A stretch of DNA of 64,000 bases, from assembly GCA_964617875.1 (NCBI GenBank), contig CAZUAI010000003.1:1-64000 (forward strand). The letters run 5' to 3'. Position numbers and translations under genes: made by a program. Positions 18,970 to 27,385 of the stretch are shown piece after piece; within the stretch, counting starts at the first letter, position 1; each line of letters begins with the position of its first letter. The DNA is from CAZMVY01 sp964617875. Its GTDB lineage: Bacteria > Planctomycetota > Phycisphaerae > UBA1845 > PWPN01. The notes beneath the pieces are model-generated. The model had not been told where the DNA came from. It searched no databases and was given only the letters and a program-made list of their open reading frames with translations.

Positions 18970-20193
18970 ATGCCGTCGAGATGCCGCCGGATTGTGCCGG
19001 GGAACGTTGCGGTCGTCGGGATGCTCGTGTTGTCGGCGCCGAAGGCGTGGGCCGAGGCGCCGCGGTTTGTGCAGGACCGGTTTGTCATCAGTTTCTGGGT
19101 GGCGCCGCCGGCGGAACACCAGACCGATGCGCGGTACGCCGAGATCGCCGAGGCCGGATTCAACGTCGTGCTCGGCGGGGCATCGGCGGCGCCGGAGGCG
19201 GTGAAGAAGCAGCTTGCCCTCTGCGAAAAGCACGGGCTCAAGGCGATCGTCCCGGTACCGGACAGGATCGAGCAGTATGCCGACGGGCCGGCCTGCTGGG
19301 GCTACCTGATCCGCGACGAGCCGAGCGCCGGCGACTTCCCCGGCCTGCGCAAGATCGTCGATCGGCTCCGGGCCCTGCGTCCCGGCAAGCTCGCCTACAT
19401 CAACCTCTTCCCCAACTACGCGAACGCCGCACAACTCGGCACGCCGACATACGACGAACACGTCGCGCGGTTCGTCAAGGAAGTCGATGTGGATGTGCTG
19501 AGCATGGACCACTACCCGATGATGCGCCCGGACGCCGACGGCCGCGACCTGTATTGCAGCAATCTGGACGTCATGCGGAAGCACTCGCTCGAGCGGAAGA
19601 TCCCCTTCTGGAACTTCTTCAACACGATGCCGTTCGGCCCGCACGCCGACCCGACCGAGGCCCAGCTCCGCTGGCAGATCTACACGTCGCTGGCGTACGG
19701 GGCCAAGGGCGTGATGTACTTCTGCTACTGGACGCCGCAGGGGGCGGAGTTTCCCAGGGGCGGCGCGATCATCACGGCCGAGGGCCGCCGCACGCGACAC
19801 TACGACGAGGCGAAGCGGATCAACCACGCCGTACGAAACCTCGGCCCCACGCTGATGAAGCTGACCAGCGCCGGCGTGTACCGCGTGCCGGCCAAGGCCG
19901 ACCCGGCGAAAGTGCTCGCAGGCACACCCATCAGGGCCCTCTCGGCCGGCGACTACCTCGTCGGCGTCTTTCGACACGCCGATGGACGGCGGGCCGTGCT
20001 GCTGAACAACTACGACTTTGCGTACACGGCATGGCCGACCGTCGGGTTCGATGTGGATCGCTCGAGAGTCGTCGAGGTGGACCCCGCCACGGGCCGGGAG
20101 GTCGCCGTGCTCGACGACAGCCCGGCGATGGAGGGCCTTCAACTGTCGATCGACGCAGGCGCGGGACGGCTGTTCCTCCTCCCGCCGGCCTGA
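18970..20193 (+). CDS. Secreted TIM-barrel glycoside hydrolase-like protein
   Basis: A 407-residue exported protein. The ATG at 18970 is chosen because AAAGGAG sits eight bases upstream; the signal peptide follows ('VAVVGMLVLSAPKAWAEA'). The body looks like a (beta/alpha)8 barrel of the GH42/GHL or DUF4434-like type: 'FVISFWVAPPAEHQTDARYA', 'EAGFNVVLGG', 'CWGYLIRDEPSAGDFP' with a candidate acid/base Asp-Glu pair, 'DVDVLSMDHYPMM', and 'AYGAKGVMYFCYW'. A small C-terminal beta-sandwich ends at 'GRLFLLPPA'. Similar proteins in Planctomycetes are annotated only as hypothetical or beta-galactosidase-like. It stands alone on the plus strand behind a repeat-rich spacer. Confidence 0.68.
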   Translation: MPSRCRRIVPGNVAVVGMLVLSAPKAWAEAPRFVQDRFVISFWVAPPAEHQTDARYAEIAEAGFNVVLGGASAAPEAVKKQLALCEKHGLKAIVPVPDRIEQYADGPACWGYLIRDEPSAGDFPGLRKIVDRLRALRPGKLAYINLFPNYANAAQLGTPTYDEHVARFVKEVDVDVLSMDHYPMMRPDADGRDLYCSNLDVMRKHSLERKIPFWNFFNTMPFGPHADPTEAQLRWQIYTSLAYGAKGVMYFCYWTPQGAEFPRGGAIITAEGRRTRHYDEAKRINHAVRNLGPTLMKLTSAGVYRVPAKADPAKVLAGTPIRALSAGDYLVGVFRHADGRRAVLLNNYDFAYTAWPTVGFDVDRSRVVEVDPATGREVAVLDDSPAMEGLQLSIDAGAGRLFLLPPA

Positions 20194-20413
20194 CCCCGGC
20201 GTCGCATACCACAACGCCGGAAAGCGAAAAGACGAGAGAGCGAAGACGGCTGACGGGGCGGCGACAGGCGAGACACGGCAAAACCGCCCATCGCTTTCCC
20301 CGCTTACGCGAGGCTCCGGGCTCTGACATTGAGACACGGCAAAGAAGCCCTCGCTGAGTTTTTCCGGTATTTCGTTTTTTCGGTTTCGCGGTTGTTGTGC
20401 CGATAACACCTGC
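20194..20413. repeat. Intergenic spacer with 61-bp-spaced direct repeat and A/G-C/T tracts
   Basis: GAGACACGGCAAA occurs at 20270-20282 and again at 20331-20343, a 61-bp period. Purine-rich and pyrimidine-rich tracts flank it, including TTTTTCCGGTATTTCG near 20357-20380. No gene is supported. The promoter of the radical SAM gene at 20414 should lie here. Confidence 0.45.
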
Positions 20414-21913
20414 ATGAAGGTTCTGCTGATCGACCCGCCGGCTCGCCGGTTCGTGCGGTGCCAGTATCCAAGTTTCCCGCTGGGGCTGGGTTACGTCGCT
20501 TCGGCCCTGATGGCCGACGGGCACGACGTGGAAATCTACGACGCCGAATGGGGCCCGGATTTTGCCGAAGCCATGAAGCCGGTCGAGCACCCGTTGCTCG
20601 ATATGGCCCTGAACTGGCCACGGTACTTCGAGGCCCTGCAAACACCGACGCACCCCGTCTGGCGCGAGGTCGAGGGGGTCATCCGCGAGCGAAGGCCCGA
20701 CGTCATCGGGATCACCTGCCGCGTGCTGGACCTCGCGGCGGCGAAGGTCGTCGCGCGAATCGCCCGGTCGATCGACCCGCGGGTACGGATCGTCCTCGGC
20801 GGTCCGGCCACGAGCACCTGCGGCGACCTGATCTGGCAAGGCGAGGACATCGACTTCGCCGTACGCGGCGAAGGGGAGGTCACCAGCGTCGAACTGCTCC
20901 GCGCGATGGAGCGTCCCGGCACCGATCTGAGCGGAATCGCCGGATTGTCGTTCCGCGGACCGTCCGGCGTGGTCCACAACGCGGCGCGGCCGGTGGTCGA
21001 GGACATCAGCACGCTGCCGCACCCGGCGCGGGACCGGCTGCTCTACACCGACCGGCTGCCGCGTCGGAAGGTGGAGTTCATGATGGGTGAGATCGTTTCC
21101 TCGCGCGGCTGCCCGTACCGGTGCGCCTTCTGCGCGATCCGCAGCGTCTGGGGCGGCGCCGGCGCGAGGATGCGGGCGCCCGACGACGTCGTCGCGGAGA
21201 TCCTCGACCAGCGTGACCGGTACGGCGCGCGGTTCATCACGTTCTGGGACGACCTCTTCACGGCCAACCGGCCGCGCACCATCGCCCTGTGCGAGCAACT
21301 GATCGCCCGGCAGGCCGGCGTGCGGTGGATGTGCCTCGTGCGGGCGAACACGATCGACGACGAGCTGCTCGCCCTGATGAAGCAGGCCGGCTGCGTCCAG
21401 GTGCAGATGGGCGTCGAATCGGGCAGCGACCGGATCCTGCGTGCGATGCGGAAGGGCATCCGCGTCGATCAGGTCCGTCGGGCCGCCGCGATGATCCGCC
21501 GCGCGGGGCTGTCCTTCCATGCGTTCCTGCTGATCGGCGTCCCCACGGAGACCCGCGAGGAGATGCAGGCCACGATGCGGCTGATCCCGGAGATCGAACC
21601 CGACGTCGTCGAGCTGAGCGTTTTCTCGCCCTACCCCGGCTCGCCGTTCTATGAAGAACTGCGGGCGGCCGGCCGGCTGAACGAACAGGACTGGCTGACG
21701 GCCGATTTCCTCAACGTCGGCCGATGCCACACCGGCACGATGTCGGCCGGGGAATACCGCGAGCTGGCGTTGGCGTATCTGAAGGAATGCGACGAACACA
21801 ACCGCCGCATGGCCCGCCGTGCGCGTTCTGCCGCCCCGCCCGACCGGCCCACGCCGGGCGCTGCGCCGCCGGGCGGCAAGACGCCGCAACTCCTCGCGAG
21901 CGCGACCGCGTAA
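20414..21913 (+). CDS. B12-binding-domain radical SAM enzyme
   Basis: A 499-residue radical SAM protein with an N-terminal cobalamin-binding-like domain (class B methyltransferase architecture). The N-terminus reads 'MKVLLIDPPARRFVRCQYPS' then 'PLGLGYVASALMADGHDVEI'. The B12-like fold includes 'RPDVIGITCRVLDLAAAKVV' and 'VRIVLGGPATSTCGDLI'. The [4Fe-4S] motif is CxxxCxxC in 'SSRGCPYRCAFCAIRSVWG' (around residue 230). It is followed by 'FITFWDDLFTANRPRT', 'VQVQMGVESGSDRILRAMRK' and 'FLLIGVPTETREEM'. No His of the DxHxxG base-off motif is seen, so cobalamin may bind base-off without that ligand, or not at all. It probably modifies a lipid, a natural product or a cell-surface component. It is followed 98 bp later by a methyltransferase-glycosyltransferase gene. 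Confidence 0.86.
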   Translation: MKVLLIDPPARRFVRCQYPSFPLGLGYVASALMADGHDVEIYDAEWGPDFAEAMKPVEHPLLDMALNWPRYFEALQTPTHPVWREVEGVIRERRPDVIGITCRVLDLAAAKVVARIARSIDPRVRIVLGGPATSTCGDLIWQGEDIDFAVRGEGEVTSVELLRAMERPGTDLSGIAGLSFRGPSGVVHNAARPVVEDISTLPHPARDRLLYTDRLPRRKVEFMMGEIVSSRGCPYRCAFCAIRSVWGGAGARMRAPDDVVAEILDQRDRYGARFITFWDDLFTANRPRTIALCEQLIARQAGVRWMCLVRANTIDDELLALMKQAGCVQVQMGVESGSDRILRAMRKGIRVDQVRRAAAMIRRAGLSFHAFLLIGVPTETREEMQATMRLIPEIEPDVVELSVFSPYPGSPFYEELRAAGRLNEQDWLTADFLNVGRCHTGTMSAGEYRELALAYLKECDEHNRRMARRARSAAPPDRPTPGAAPPGGKTPQLLASATA

Positions 21914-22011
21914 GCTCCCGGGAGGCAGGCGATCGCGCGTATCTCCGCCTTTGCGGCGTTTGAACTTCCACGGCGCCCGGCGATAATCGGGCGCTCGACG
22001 GCACGGGCAGC

Positions 22012-23487
22012 ATGAGCGATGCGACACCACAACCCGAACCGACCTCGCGCGAGGAATGGGCGGCGGCCGAACAGGCCCGCCGTACCCGGCACTATGCGCG
22101 CCATCACGCCGATCCGCAGACGATCGAACGGTGGCAGCGCCGGCACGGGTTCTACTACGGCCTTCTCCGGCGGCTGTTCCGGTTCCACGTCCCGCCGGGG
22201 GCGCGGGTCCTGGACGTCGGCTGCGGCACGGGCGACCTGCTGGCAAGCCTCGAGCCGGCCCGCGGCGTCGGGGTCGATCCATATGAGGACGTCGTCGAGC
22301 ACGCCGCCCGCAAGCACCCGGACCTCACGTTCATTGCGGCCGAGCCCGAGTCGTTCGAACTGCACGAAACGTTCGACTACGTGGTCCTGTGCAACGCGAT
22401 CGGCTCGTTTTCCGACGTGCAGCGGACGCTGGAGCGCGTTCGCCGCGTGACCACGACCGAGAGCCGCGTCCTGATCGCCTACTACAACGCCCTGTGGGAG
22501 CCGCTGCTGCGGGCGGCGTCGCGGCTGGGGCTTCGCCGGAAGGTCGGCGAGCAGAACTGGCTCAGCCGCTGGGACCTCGAGAACCTGCTGAACATCACCG
22601 GCTTCGAGGTGATTCGTCAGGGCACCGAGGCCCTCTGCCCGATCGGCATCCCGCTGCTCGCCGGCCTGTGCAACCGGTTCCTCGTGCGTCTGGCGGGTCT
22701 GCGGCACCTGGGCCTCGTGACGTTCGTGGTCGCCCGGCCCGCCGGTCCGCCGCCGAACGCCGAGAACCTGTCCTGCACGGTCCTGATCCCCACGCGGAAC
22801 GAGCGGGGCAACATCGCCGCCGCCGTCGCCCGCACACCGATGATGGGCTCGCACACCGAGATCATCTTCGTGGACGGCAACAGCACCGACGGCACGCCGG
22901 AGGAGATCCAGCGGGTCATCGCCGCCAACCCCGACCGGGATATCCGCTTCATCCCGCAGGGCGACGGCCGCGGCAAGGGCGACGCCGTGCGCAAGGGCTT
23001 CGCCGCCGCCAAGTGCGACGTGCTGATGATCCTCGACGCCGATCTGACCGTCCCGCCGGAGGACCTGCCGAAGTTCTTCCGGGCCCTGCAGGAGGGCCGG
23101 GGGGAGTTCATCAACGGCACCCGCCTCGTCTACCCGCTCGAGAACCAGGCGATGCGGTTCCTCAACAAACTCGGCAACCGGTTCTTCAGCATCGCCTTCA
23201 CATGGGTCCTCGGCCAGCGTTTCCGCGACACGCTCTGCGGCACGAAGGTGCTGCGGAAGAAGGACTACGAGCGGATCGCCGCGAACCGCCACTACTTCGG
23301 CGATTTCGACCCGTTCGGCGATTTCGACCTGATCTTCGGCGCGTCGAAGGCCGACCTGAAGATCGTCGAAATCCCCGTGCGCTACCGCGCCCGCACGTAC
23401 GGCACAACGAACATCAGCCGCTTCACGCACGGCTGGCTCCTGCTGCGCATGACGGCGTTCGCGGCGAGGAAGCTGAAGTTCCGTTAG
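22012..23487 (+). CDS. SAM methyltransferase - GT2 glycosyltransferase fusion
   Basis: A 491-residue two-domain protein. Residues about 45-240 are a class I SAM-dependent methyltransferase with motif I 'VLDVGCGTGDLLASLEPA' (66-83) and 'FDYVVLCNAIGSFSDV'. Residues about 253-480 are a family 2 glycosyltransferase of the dolichyl-phosphate mannose/glucose synthase type: 'CTVLIPTRNERGNIAAAV', 'IIFVDGNSTDGTPEEIQ', the DxD 'LMILDADLTVPPEDL', and 'RFRDTLCGTKVLRKKDYERI'. No transmembrane helix is obvious. Together with the upstream radical SAM enzyme it suggests synthesis of a modified surface glycan or glycolipid. The ATG at 22012 has no strong ribosome-binding site. Its TAG overlaps the TAA of the convergent protease gene within the four bases 23484-23487. 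Confidence 0.88.
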   Translation: MSDATPQPEPTSREEWAAAEQARRTRHYARHHADPQTIERWQRRHGFYYGLLRRLFRFHVPPGARVLDVGCGTGDLLASLEPARGVGVDPYEDVVEHAARKHPDLTFIAAEPESFELHETFDYVVLCNAIGSFSDVQRTLERVRRVTTTESRVLIAYYNALWEPLLRAASRLGLRRKVGEQNWLSRWDLENLLNITGFEVIRQGTEALCPIGIPLLAGLCNRFLVRLAGLRHLGLVTFVVARPAGPPPNAENLSCTVLIPTRNERGNIAAAVARTPMMGSHTEIIFVDGNSTDGTPEEIQRVIAANPDRDIRFIPQGDGRGKGDAVRKGFAAAKCDVLMILDADLTVPPEDLPKFFRALQEGRGEFINGTRLVYPLENQAMRFLNKLGNRFFSIAFTWVLGQRFRDTLCGTKVLRKKDYERIAANRHYFGDFDPFGDFDLIFGASKADLKIVEIPVRYRARTYGTTNISRFTHGWLLLRMTAFAARKLKFR

Positions 23488-24698
23488 TCCGTCGTTTCGG
23501 CGGCGCGCCGGCTTTGTGGCCGGGGGCGCGGCGTCAACGTGACGAAGGTGGGGGTCCGGTGGCCCCGGCGGGAGTAGGTCAGGCTCACGGGCCTGCCGAT
23601 CGGCGCGGCACCGACGAGCCGCACGAGATGGTCGGCGTCCTCGACGGTGATGCCGTCGAACTCGAGGATGACGTCGCCGGTCGCGAGCCGCGCCCTGTCG
23701 GCCGGCGAGCCGGGCTCGATCTGATCGACGGCGGCGCCGCAGGCGGGCAAACCGGCGGGTGTCTGCCGTTGGACCTCGGCCGGCGTCGAGGCGGTCACGC
23801 CGAGGTAGCCGTATTCGATCGGCTCACCCCGGAGCAGACGCTCGATGATTGCCTTCGTGCGGGCCTCCATCGGCACGGCGAAGCCGATGCCCTCGTTCCC
23901 GCCGGTCCGCGTCGAGATCGCCGTGGTGATGCCGATGACCTCTCCGTCGATGTTCACCAGCGGTCCGCCGCTGTTGCCGGGGTTGACGGCGGCCGACGTC
24001 TGGATCAGGTTGCCGTAGTACCGCCGTTCGGTGGGGTCGAGCTGGAGCTTCCGCCCGATCGCGGTGACGATCCCGTGCGACATGACCATGCCGCCGTCGG
24101 CGCCAAGGCCGCACGGATTGCCCAGGACGAAGGCCCAGTGCCCCTGCCGCACGCGCGAAAGGTCGCCCAACGGGGCCGGCTCCAGGTCTTCCGCGTCGAT
24201 CTCGACGATCGCCAGGTCGCTCCGCGGATCGGCGCGGATCGCAACGGCCTCGTGCGACGAGCCGTCGTGCAGGACGACGACGACCTTCTCCGCCTGCTGG
24301 ACCACGTGCTCGTTGGTGAGGATCATGCCGTCCTCGCGGATGATAACGCCGCTGCCGATCGACGGGATGAGCCGCGTCGGCTGCGTCTGGATGCCGCTGC
24401 CGACCTGCTTATCCGGCGACATCCGCACGCGGCGTTCGGCTCGAACGGCGACGACGCTGGGGCGCATGGTGTCGGCAAGGTCCGCGAACGCGGCCTGCAG
24501 GGCTTCAAGGTCCGCCTTCGAACTGACGCGCGAGGTGGCCGGCTGTGCGCGGGCGACGGCGGCGACGAGGAAGAGCGATGCCGCGACGGCAATGGCCGCG
24601 AACACGAGGGAAGAGTGGAAAAGCGAGAAAGCAAGAAAGTGAGACAGGCGCCGGCGGCGGCGGTGTGCGGCTCGGGCGTATGGCGCGAGTTTCGTCAT
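23484..24698 (-). CDS. htrA: HtrA/DegP-type serine protease with one PDZ domain
   Basis: A 404-residue periplasmic or membrane-anchored quality-control protease. The trypsin-like domain carries the full catalytic triad: His131 in 'MILTNEHVVQQ', Asp161 in 'DPRSDLAIVEID', and Ser243 in 'AVNPGNSGGPLV'. One PDZ domain occupies about residues 300-395 ('GAAVDQIEPGSPADRARLAT', 'GDVILEFDGITVEDADHLV'). The N-terminus (residues 18-51) is a long hydrophobic signal or anchor starting 'LSHFLAFSLFHSSLVFAA'. That stretch is encoded by a purine-rich GAAAGCRAGAAAG repeat-like tract. The ATG at 24698 has AGGG upstream; a start at 24725 would add nine residues. It lies 85 bp downstream of an oxidoreductase gene on the same strand. 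Confidence 0.93.
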   Translation of the reverse strand: MTKLAPYARAAHRRRRRLSHFLAFSLFHSSLVFAAIAVAASLFLVAAVARAQPATSRVSSKADLEALQAAFADLADTMRPSVVAVRAERRVRMSPDKQVGSGIQTQPTRLIPSIGSGVIIREDGMILTNEHVVQQAEKVVVVLHDGSSHEAVAIRADPRSDLAIVEIDAEDLEPAPLGDLSRVRQGHWAFVLGNPCGLGADGGMVMSHGIVTAIGRKLQLDPTERRYYGNLIQTSAAVNPGNSGGPLVNIDGEVIGITTAISTRTGGNEGIGFAVPMEARTKAIIERLLRGEPIEYGYLGVTASTPAEVQRQTPAGLPACGAAVDQIEPGSPADRARLATGDVILEFDGITVEDADHLVRLVGAAPIGRPVSLTYSRRGHRTPTFVTLTPRPRPQSRRAAETTD

Positions 24699-24783
24699 GC
24701 GGCGTCCCTGTGGCGGGCCGTGCAAGAAGGCGGGGAACCTCCTTCGCCGCGAGCACGCGGCTCCGGAGAACCGCGCGCCCTGC

Positions 24784-25815
24784 TCATCGAATCGCGATCC
24801 GCTTGCCTGTCTGGGCGCTCCTGACCTCGGCCAGGGCGATCGCGACGGCGTCGCGGCTCTCGGCGGGCGTGCTCGTCCTGGGCTTCCTGTTGTTCTCGAT
24901 GCAACCCAGAAAGTACTTGATCTCGGCGAGGTAGCCGTCGTCGGGCCCCATCGGCGGAGTCTCCGGCTGGGCGCCCCACCTGTAAACCGTCAGCGGCTTG
25001 CCGGACTTGAGGTCGAAGTCGATCGCGCCCTTTTCGAAGACCGCCGTGAACCCCATGTTGAACGGGTAGCCCGGCGGCATGTCCCAGTAGCCCTCGAGCT
25101 GCACGACGAGGTCTTTCTTACCGTAATCCCAGAGCGCGTGCAGGCGGTCGTAGCCTCCGCCGGCGCGTTTGTAGCCCTGGGCCGTGACGGCCTTCGGCTT
25201 GCCGAGCATCCACAGGGCGTAGTCCACATCATGCACGTGCAGATCGAGGCTTGCCCCGCCCGAGAGCCGGGGATTGAGGATCCAGCTGTTCCACGAGTAG
25301 TCGGGCACGCTCGCCTGCCGTCGCAGGTGCAGGGCCTTGAGCCTGCCGAGGCTTCTGTTGTCGATCATTTCCTTCACGTACACGCACTCCGGCCAGAACC
25401 GGATGCACTGGGCGATCATGAACTTGCCTTTGGCCTTTTTCGCGACGGCGAGCATTTCGTCGCACTGGGCGGGGTTCAGGGCCATCGGCTTCTCACTGAG
25501 GACGTGCTTGCCGGCCTTCAGCGCGGCAATGGCGATCTCCTTGTGCAGGAACGTCGGGGCGCAGATGTCCACCATGTCCACGCCCGGGTCGGCGATGAGG
25601 TCCTTCCACTGCGCGTACTGGCGGATATCGCCCAGCTCCTGCACGCGCCCCTGCGCGTCGGCGATGTTGCCGCCCACCTTCGTCCAGTCGCCCGAACGCC
25701 GGTCCGCCTCTTTGTCGCACAGGGCGACAACCTGCGCCCGCCCGCCCAGCTTCTGATACTGGTTAAAGTGGTTTCGTCCGATGAATCCTGCGCCGATCAG
25801 ACCCACGCGAATCAT
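24784..25815 (-). CDS. Gfo/Idh/MocA-family oxidoreductase
   Basis: A 343-residue cytoplasmic NAD(P)-dependent sugar-type dehydrogenase. The Rossmann loop is 'IRVGLIGAGFIGRNHFNQYQ' at the N-terminus. The EKP motif is in 'GKHVLSEKPMALNPAQCDEM', with the usual active-site surroundings 'IAQCIRFWPECVYVKEMI'. 'GGASLDLHVHDVDYALWMLG' is the GGxxxDxxxHxxD signature that supplies the catalytic His/Asp. The ATG at 25815 has GGGAG seven bases upstream; the frame is open further, but the added sequence is not homologous. It diverges from the molybdenum hydroxylase operon (209 bp spacer). It is clearly distinct from the oxidoreductase at 13092-14117. Confidence 0.92.
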   Translation of the reverse strand: MIRVGLIGAGFIGRNHFNQYQKLGGRAQVVALCDKEADRRSGDWTKVGGNIADAQGRVQELGDIRQYAQWKDLIADPGVDMVDICAPTFLHKEIAIAALKAGKHVLSEKPMALNPAQCDEMLAVAKKAKGKFMIAQCIRFWPECVYVKEMIDNRSLGRLKALHLRRQASVPDYSWNSWILNPRLSGGASLDLHVHDVDYALWMLGKPKAVTAQGYKRAGGGYDRLHALWDYGKKDLVVQLEGYWDMPPGYPFNMGFTAVFEKGAIDFDLKSGKPLTVYRWGAQPETPPMGPDDGYLAEIKYFLGCIENNRKPRTSTPAESRDAVAIALAEVRSAQTGKRIAIR

Positions 25816-26024
25816 GGCCTGCTCCCGTTTCAAGAGAACGATCCTCACATCCGACCAACGGGGAGGATTATAGCAAAGGAGGCGCGTGCGTGCAGCAAAG
25901 TCCCCGACGCACGAGGGAAGGCGGGCATCCGACCGATACGGCGCGTCGGTTCTCACCCCGTTGCATTTTGCGCCGCCCGATGTCATCATCGAGGTGTGCG
26001 TGCCGGGAACACGCGGAGCGCGTG

Positions 26025-26915
26025 ATGATGTTCCTGCAACCGCGACATCTCGACGCAGCGCTCGCCCTGCGGGCCGAACACGGACCGGATGTGGTCACGA
26101 TCGGCGGCGGGACGGACCTGATCGTTCAGCTCAACCACGGACGGCTGCGGCCGGCCGGATGGCTGGACCTGTCGCAGGTCGCCGATTTCCAGGAAATCGG
26201 GAAGCAGGACGGCGAGATCGTCCTGGCCGGCGGCGCGACGTTTGCCCGGATCGCCTGCATGGCAACGGGTTGCCTGGCCGCCGCCGCACGCAGCGTGGGC
26301 GGGCCACAGGTCCGCAACCGTGGCACGATCGCCGGGAATCTCGCGACGGCCTCGCCCGCCGGCGATGGCAGCACGGCGCTGCTGGCCCTCGATGCACTGG
26401 TGGAACTGGCTCATGCCAGGCGAGGCCGACGGACGCTGCCGATCACCGAGTTCTTCCGCGACTACAAGCAAACGGCCCTGGCGCCGGATGAGCTGATTAC
26501 GAGCGTGCGGTTTCGCGCGGGTGCGCCCACGGGCTGGTACAAGATCGGCAAGCGCGGGGCGTGCAACATCGCCGTCGTCTGTTGCGCGGTTGCGCAGCCG
26601 GCGGACGGGACGTACCGGATCGCGCTCGGCAGCGTCGGGCCGTACCCGATGCGAGCGACACGGGCCGAAACCGTACTCGCCCAGGGCGGGCTGACCGAGG
26701 AGACGATCGCGCAGGCGGCGGAGGAAGCGATGCGGGAAGCGCAGCCGATCAGCGATCACCGTGCCTCGGCTGCGTACCGCCGGGCGATGTGCGGCGTGCT
26801 GGTGCGGCGACTTCTGACGCAATTGCGGGAGGAGATGGGCGGGCGAGGAAAAGGTGATGAGCCAGAGGATGGTAACCCTCGCCCCGGCCCTCTCCCTGGA
26901 AGGGAGAGGGGGTAA
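26025..26915 (+). CDS. Molybdenum hydroxylase FAD-binding subunit
   Basis: The medium (FAD) subunit of a xanthine dehydrogenase/4-hydroxybenzoyl-CoA reductase-type enzyme; FAD passes electrons from the iron-sulfur subunit to an acceptor. It has 296 residues. The two FAD-binding motifs are 'VVTIGGGTDLIVQLNHGRL' (N-terminal) and 'RNRGTIAGNLATASPAGDGS'; the C-terminal domain contains 'GWYKIGKRGACNIAVVCCAV'. The start is ATG 26025, with CGGAG upstream; GTG 26022 or ATG 26028 are also possible. The last 20 or so residues (from 'GDEPEDGNPRPGPLPGRERG') are encoded by a REP-like palindrome rather than by family sequence. Its stop TAA shares one base with the next start codon, so translation is coupled. 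Confidence 0.9.
   Translation: MMFLQPRHLDAALALRAEHGPDVVTIGGGTDLIVQLNHGRLRPAGWLDLSQVADFQEIGKQDGEIVLAGGATFARIACMATGCLAAAARSVGGPQVRNRGTIAGNLATASPAGDGSTALLALDALVELAHARRGRRTLPITEFFRDYKQTALAPDELITSVRFRAGAPTGWYKIGKRGACNIAVVCCAVAQPADGTYRIALGSVGPYPMRATRAETVLAQGGLTEETIAQAAEEAMREAQPISDHRASAAYRRAMCGVLVRRLLTQLREEMGGRGKGDEPEDGNPRPGPLPGRERG
26888..26910. repeat. REP-like perfect hairpin inside the end of a coding region
   Basis: CCCTCTCCCT (26888-26897) and AGGGAGAGGG (26901-26910) form a perfect 10-bp stem with a GGA loop. It lies within the last codons of the FAD-subunit gene and ends 4 bp before the next start codon. Its sequence is of the kind seen in dispersed extragenic palindromes. Confidence 0.75.
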
Positions 26916-27385
26916 TGATGGATGTGCTGCGATTCACATTGAATGGCGCCGAGACCTGCGTCGAGGTCGAGGCTGACGAGACGCTGCTCGCGGTGCTGCG
27001 CGACCGGCTCCAATTGACCGGCACCAAAGGGGCCTGTCTCGAGGGCGAGTGCGGCTCTTGCACCGTGTTGCTCGACGGACGGCCGATCAACAGCTGCCTG
27101 ACGCTGGCGATGTCGGTGCAGGGACGCCGTGTGACGACGATCGAGGGCATCGCCGACGGGCAGGCGATGTCGGCCCTCCAGCGGGCGTTCGTCGAGACCG
27201 GGGCGGCGCAGTGCGGCTACTGCACGCCGGGGCTGATCCTTGCGGCGTACGCCCTGCTCCAGCAGACGAAGCGGCCGACCGACGAGGCCCTGCTCACGGC
27301 GCTTGAGGGCAACATCTGCCGTTGCACCGGCTACAAGTCGATCGTCGATGCGGTCCGGCTCGCCGCCCGCGAGGTGACGCCATGA
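26915..27385 (+). CDS. Molybdenum hydroxylase [2Fe-2S] subunit
   Basis: The small iron-sulfur subunit (156 residues) that shuttles electrons between the molybdenum centre and FAD. The plant-type cluster ligands are in 'ACLEGECGSCTVLLDG' plus the downstream Cys of 'INSCLTLA'. The second cluster, nearer the molybdenum, is in 'AQCGYCTPGLILAAYALL' and 'EGNICRCTGYKSIVDAV'. The domain order and length fit the CoxS/XdhC-type small subunit exactly. Its ATG (26915) overlaps the TAA of the FAD subunit by one base. Its own TGA overlaps the ATG of the large subunit by four bases (ATGA at 27382-27385), so all three should be made from one transcript in coupled fashion. Confidence 0.95.
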   Translation: MMDVLRFTLNGAETCVEVEADETLLAVLRDRLQLTGTKGACLEGECGSCTVLLDGRPINSCLTLAMSVQGRRVTTIEGIADGQAMSALQRAFVETGAAQCGYCTPGLILAAYALLQQTKRPTDEALLTALEGNICRCTGYKSIVDAVRLAAREVTP

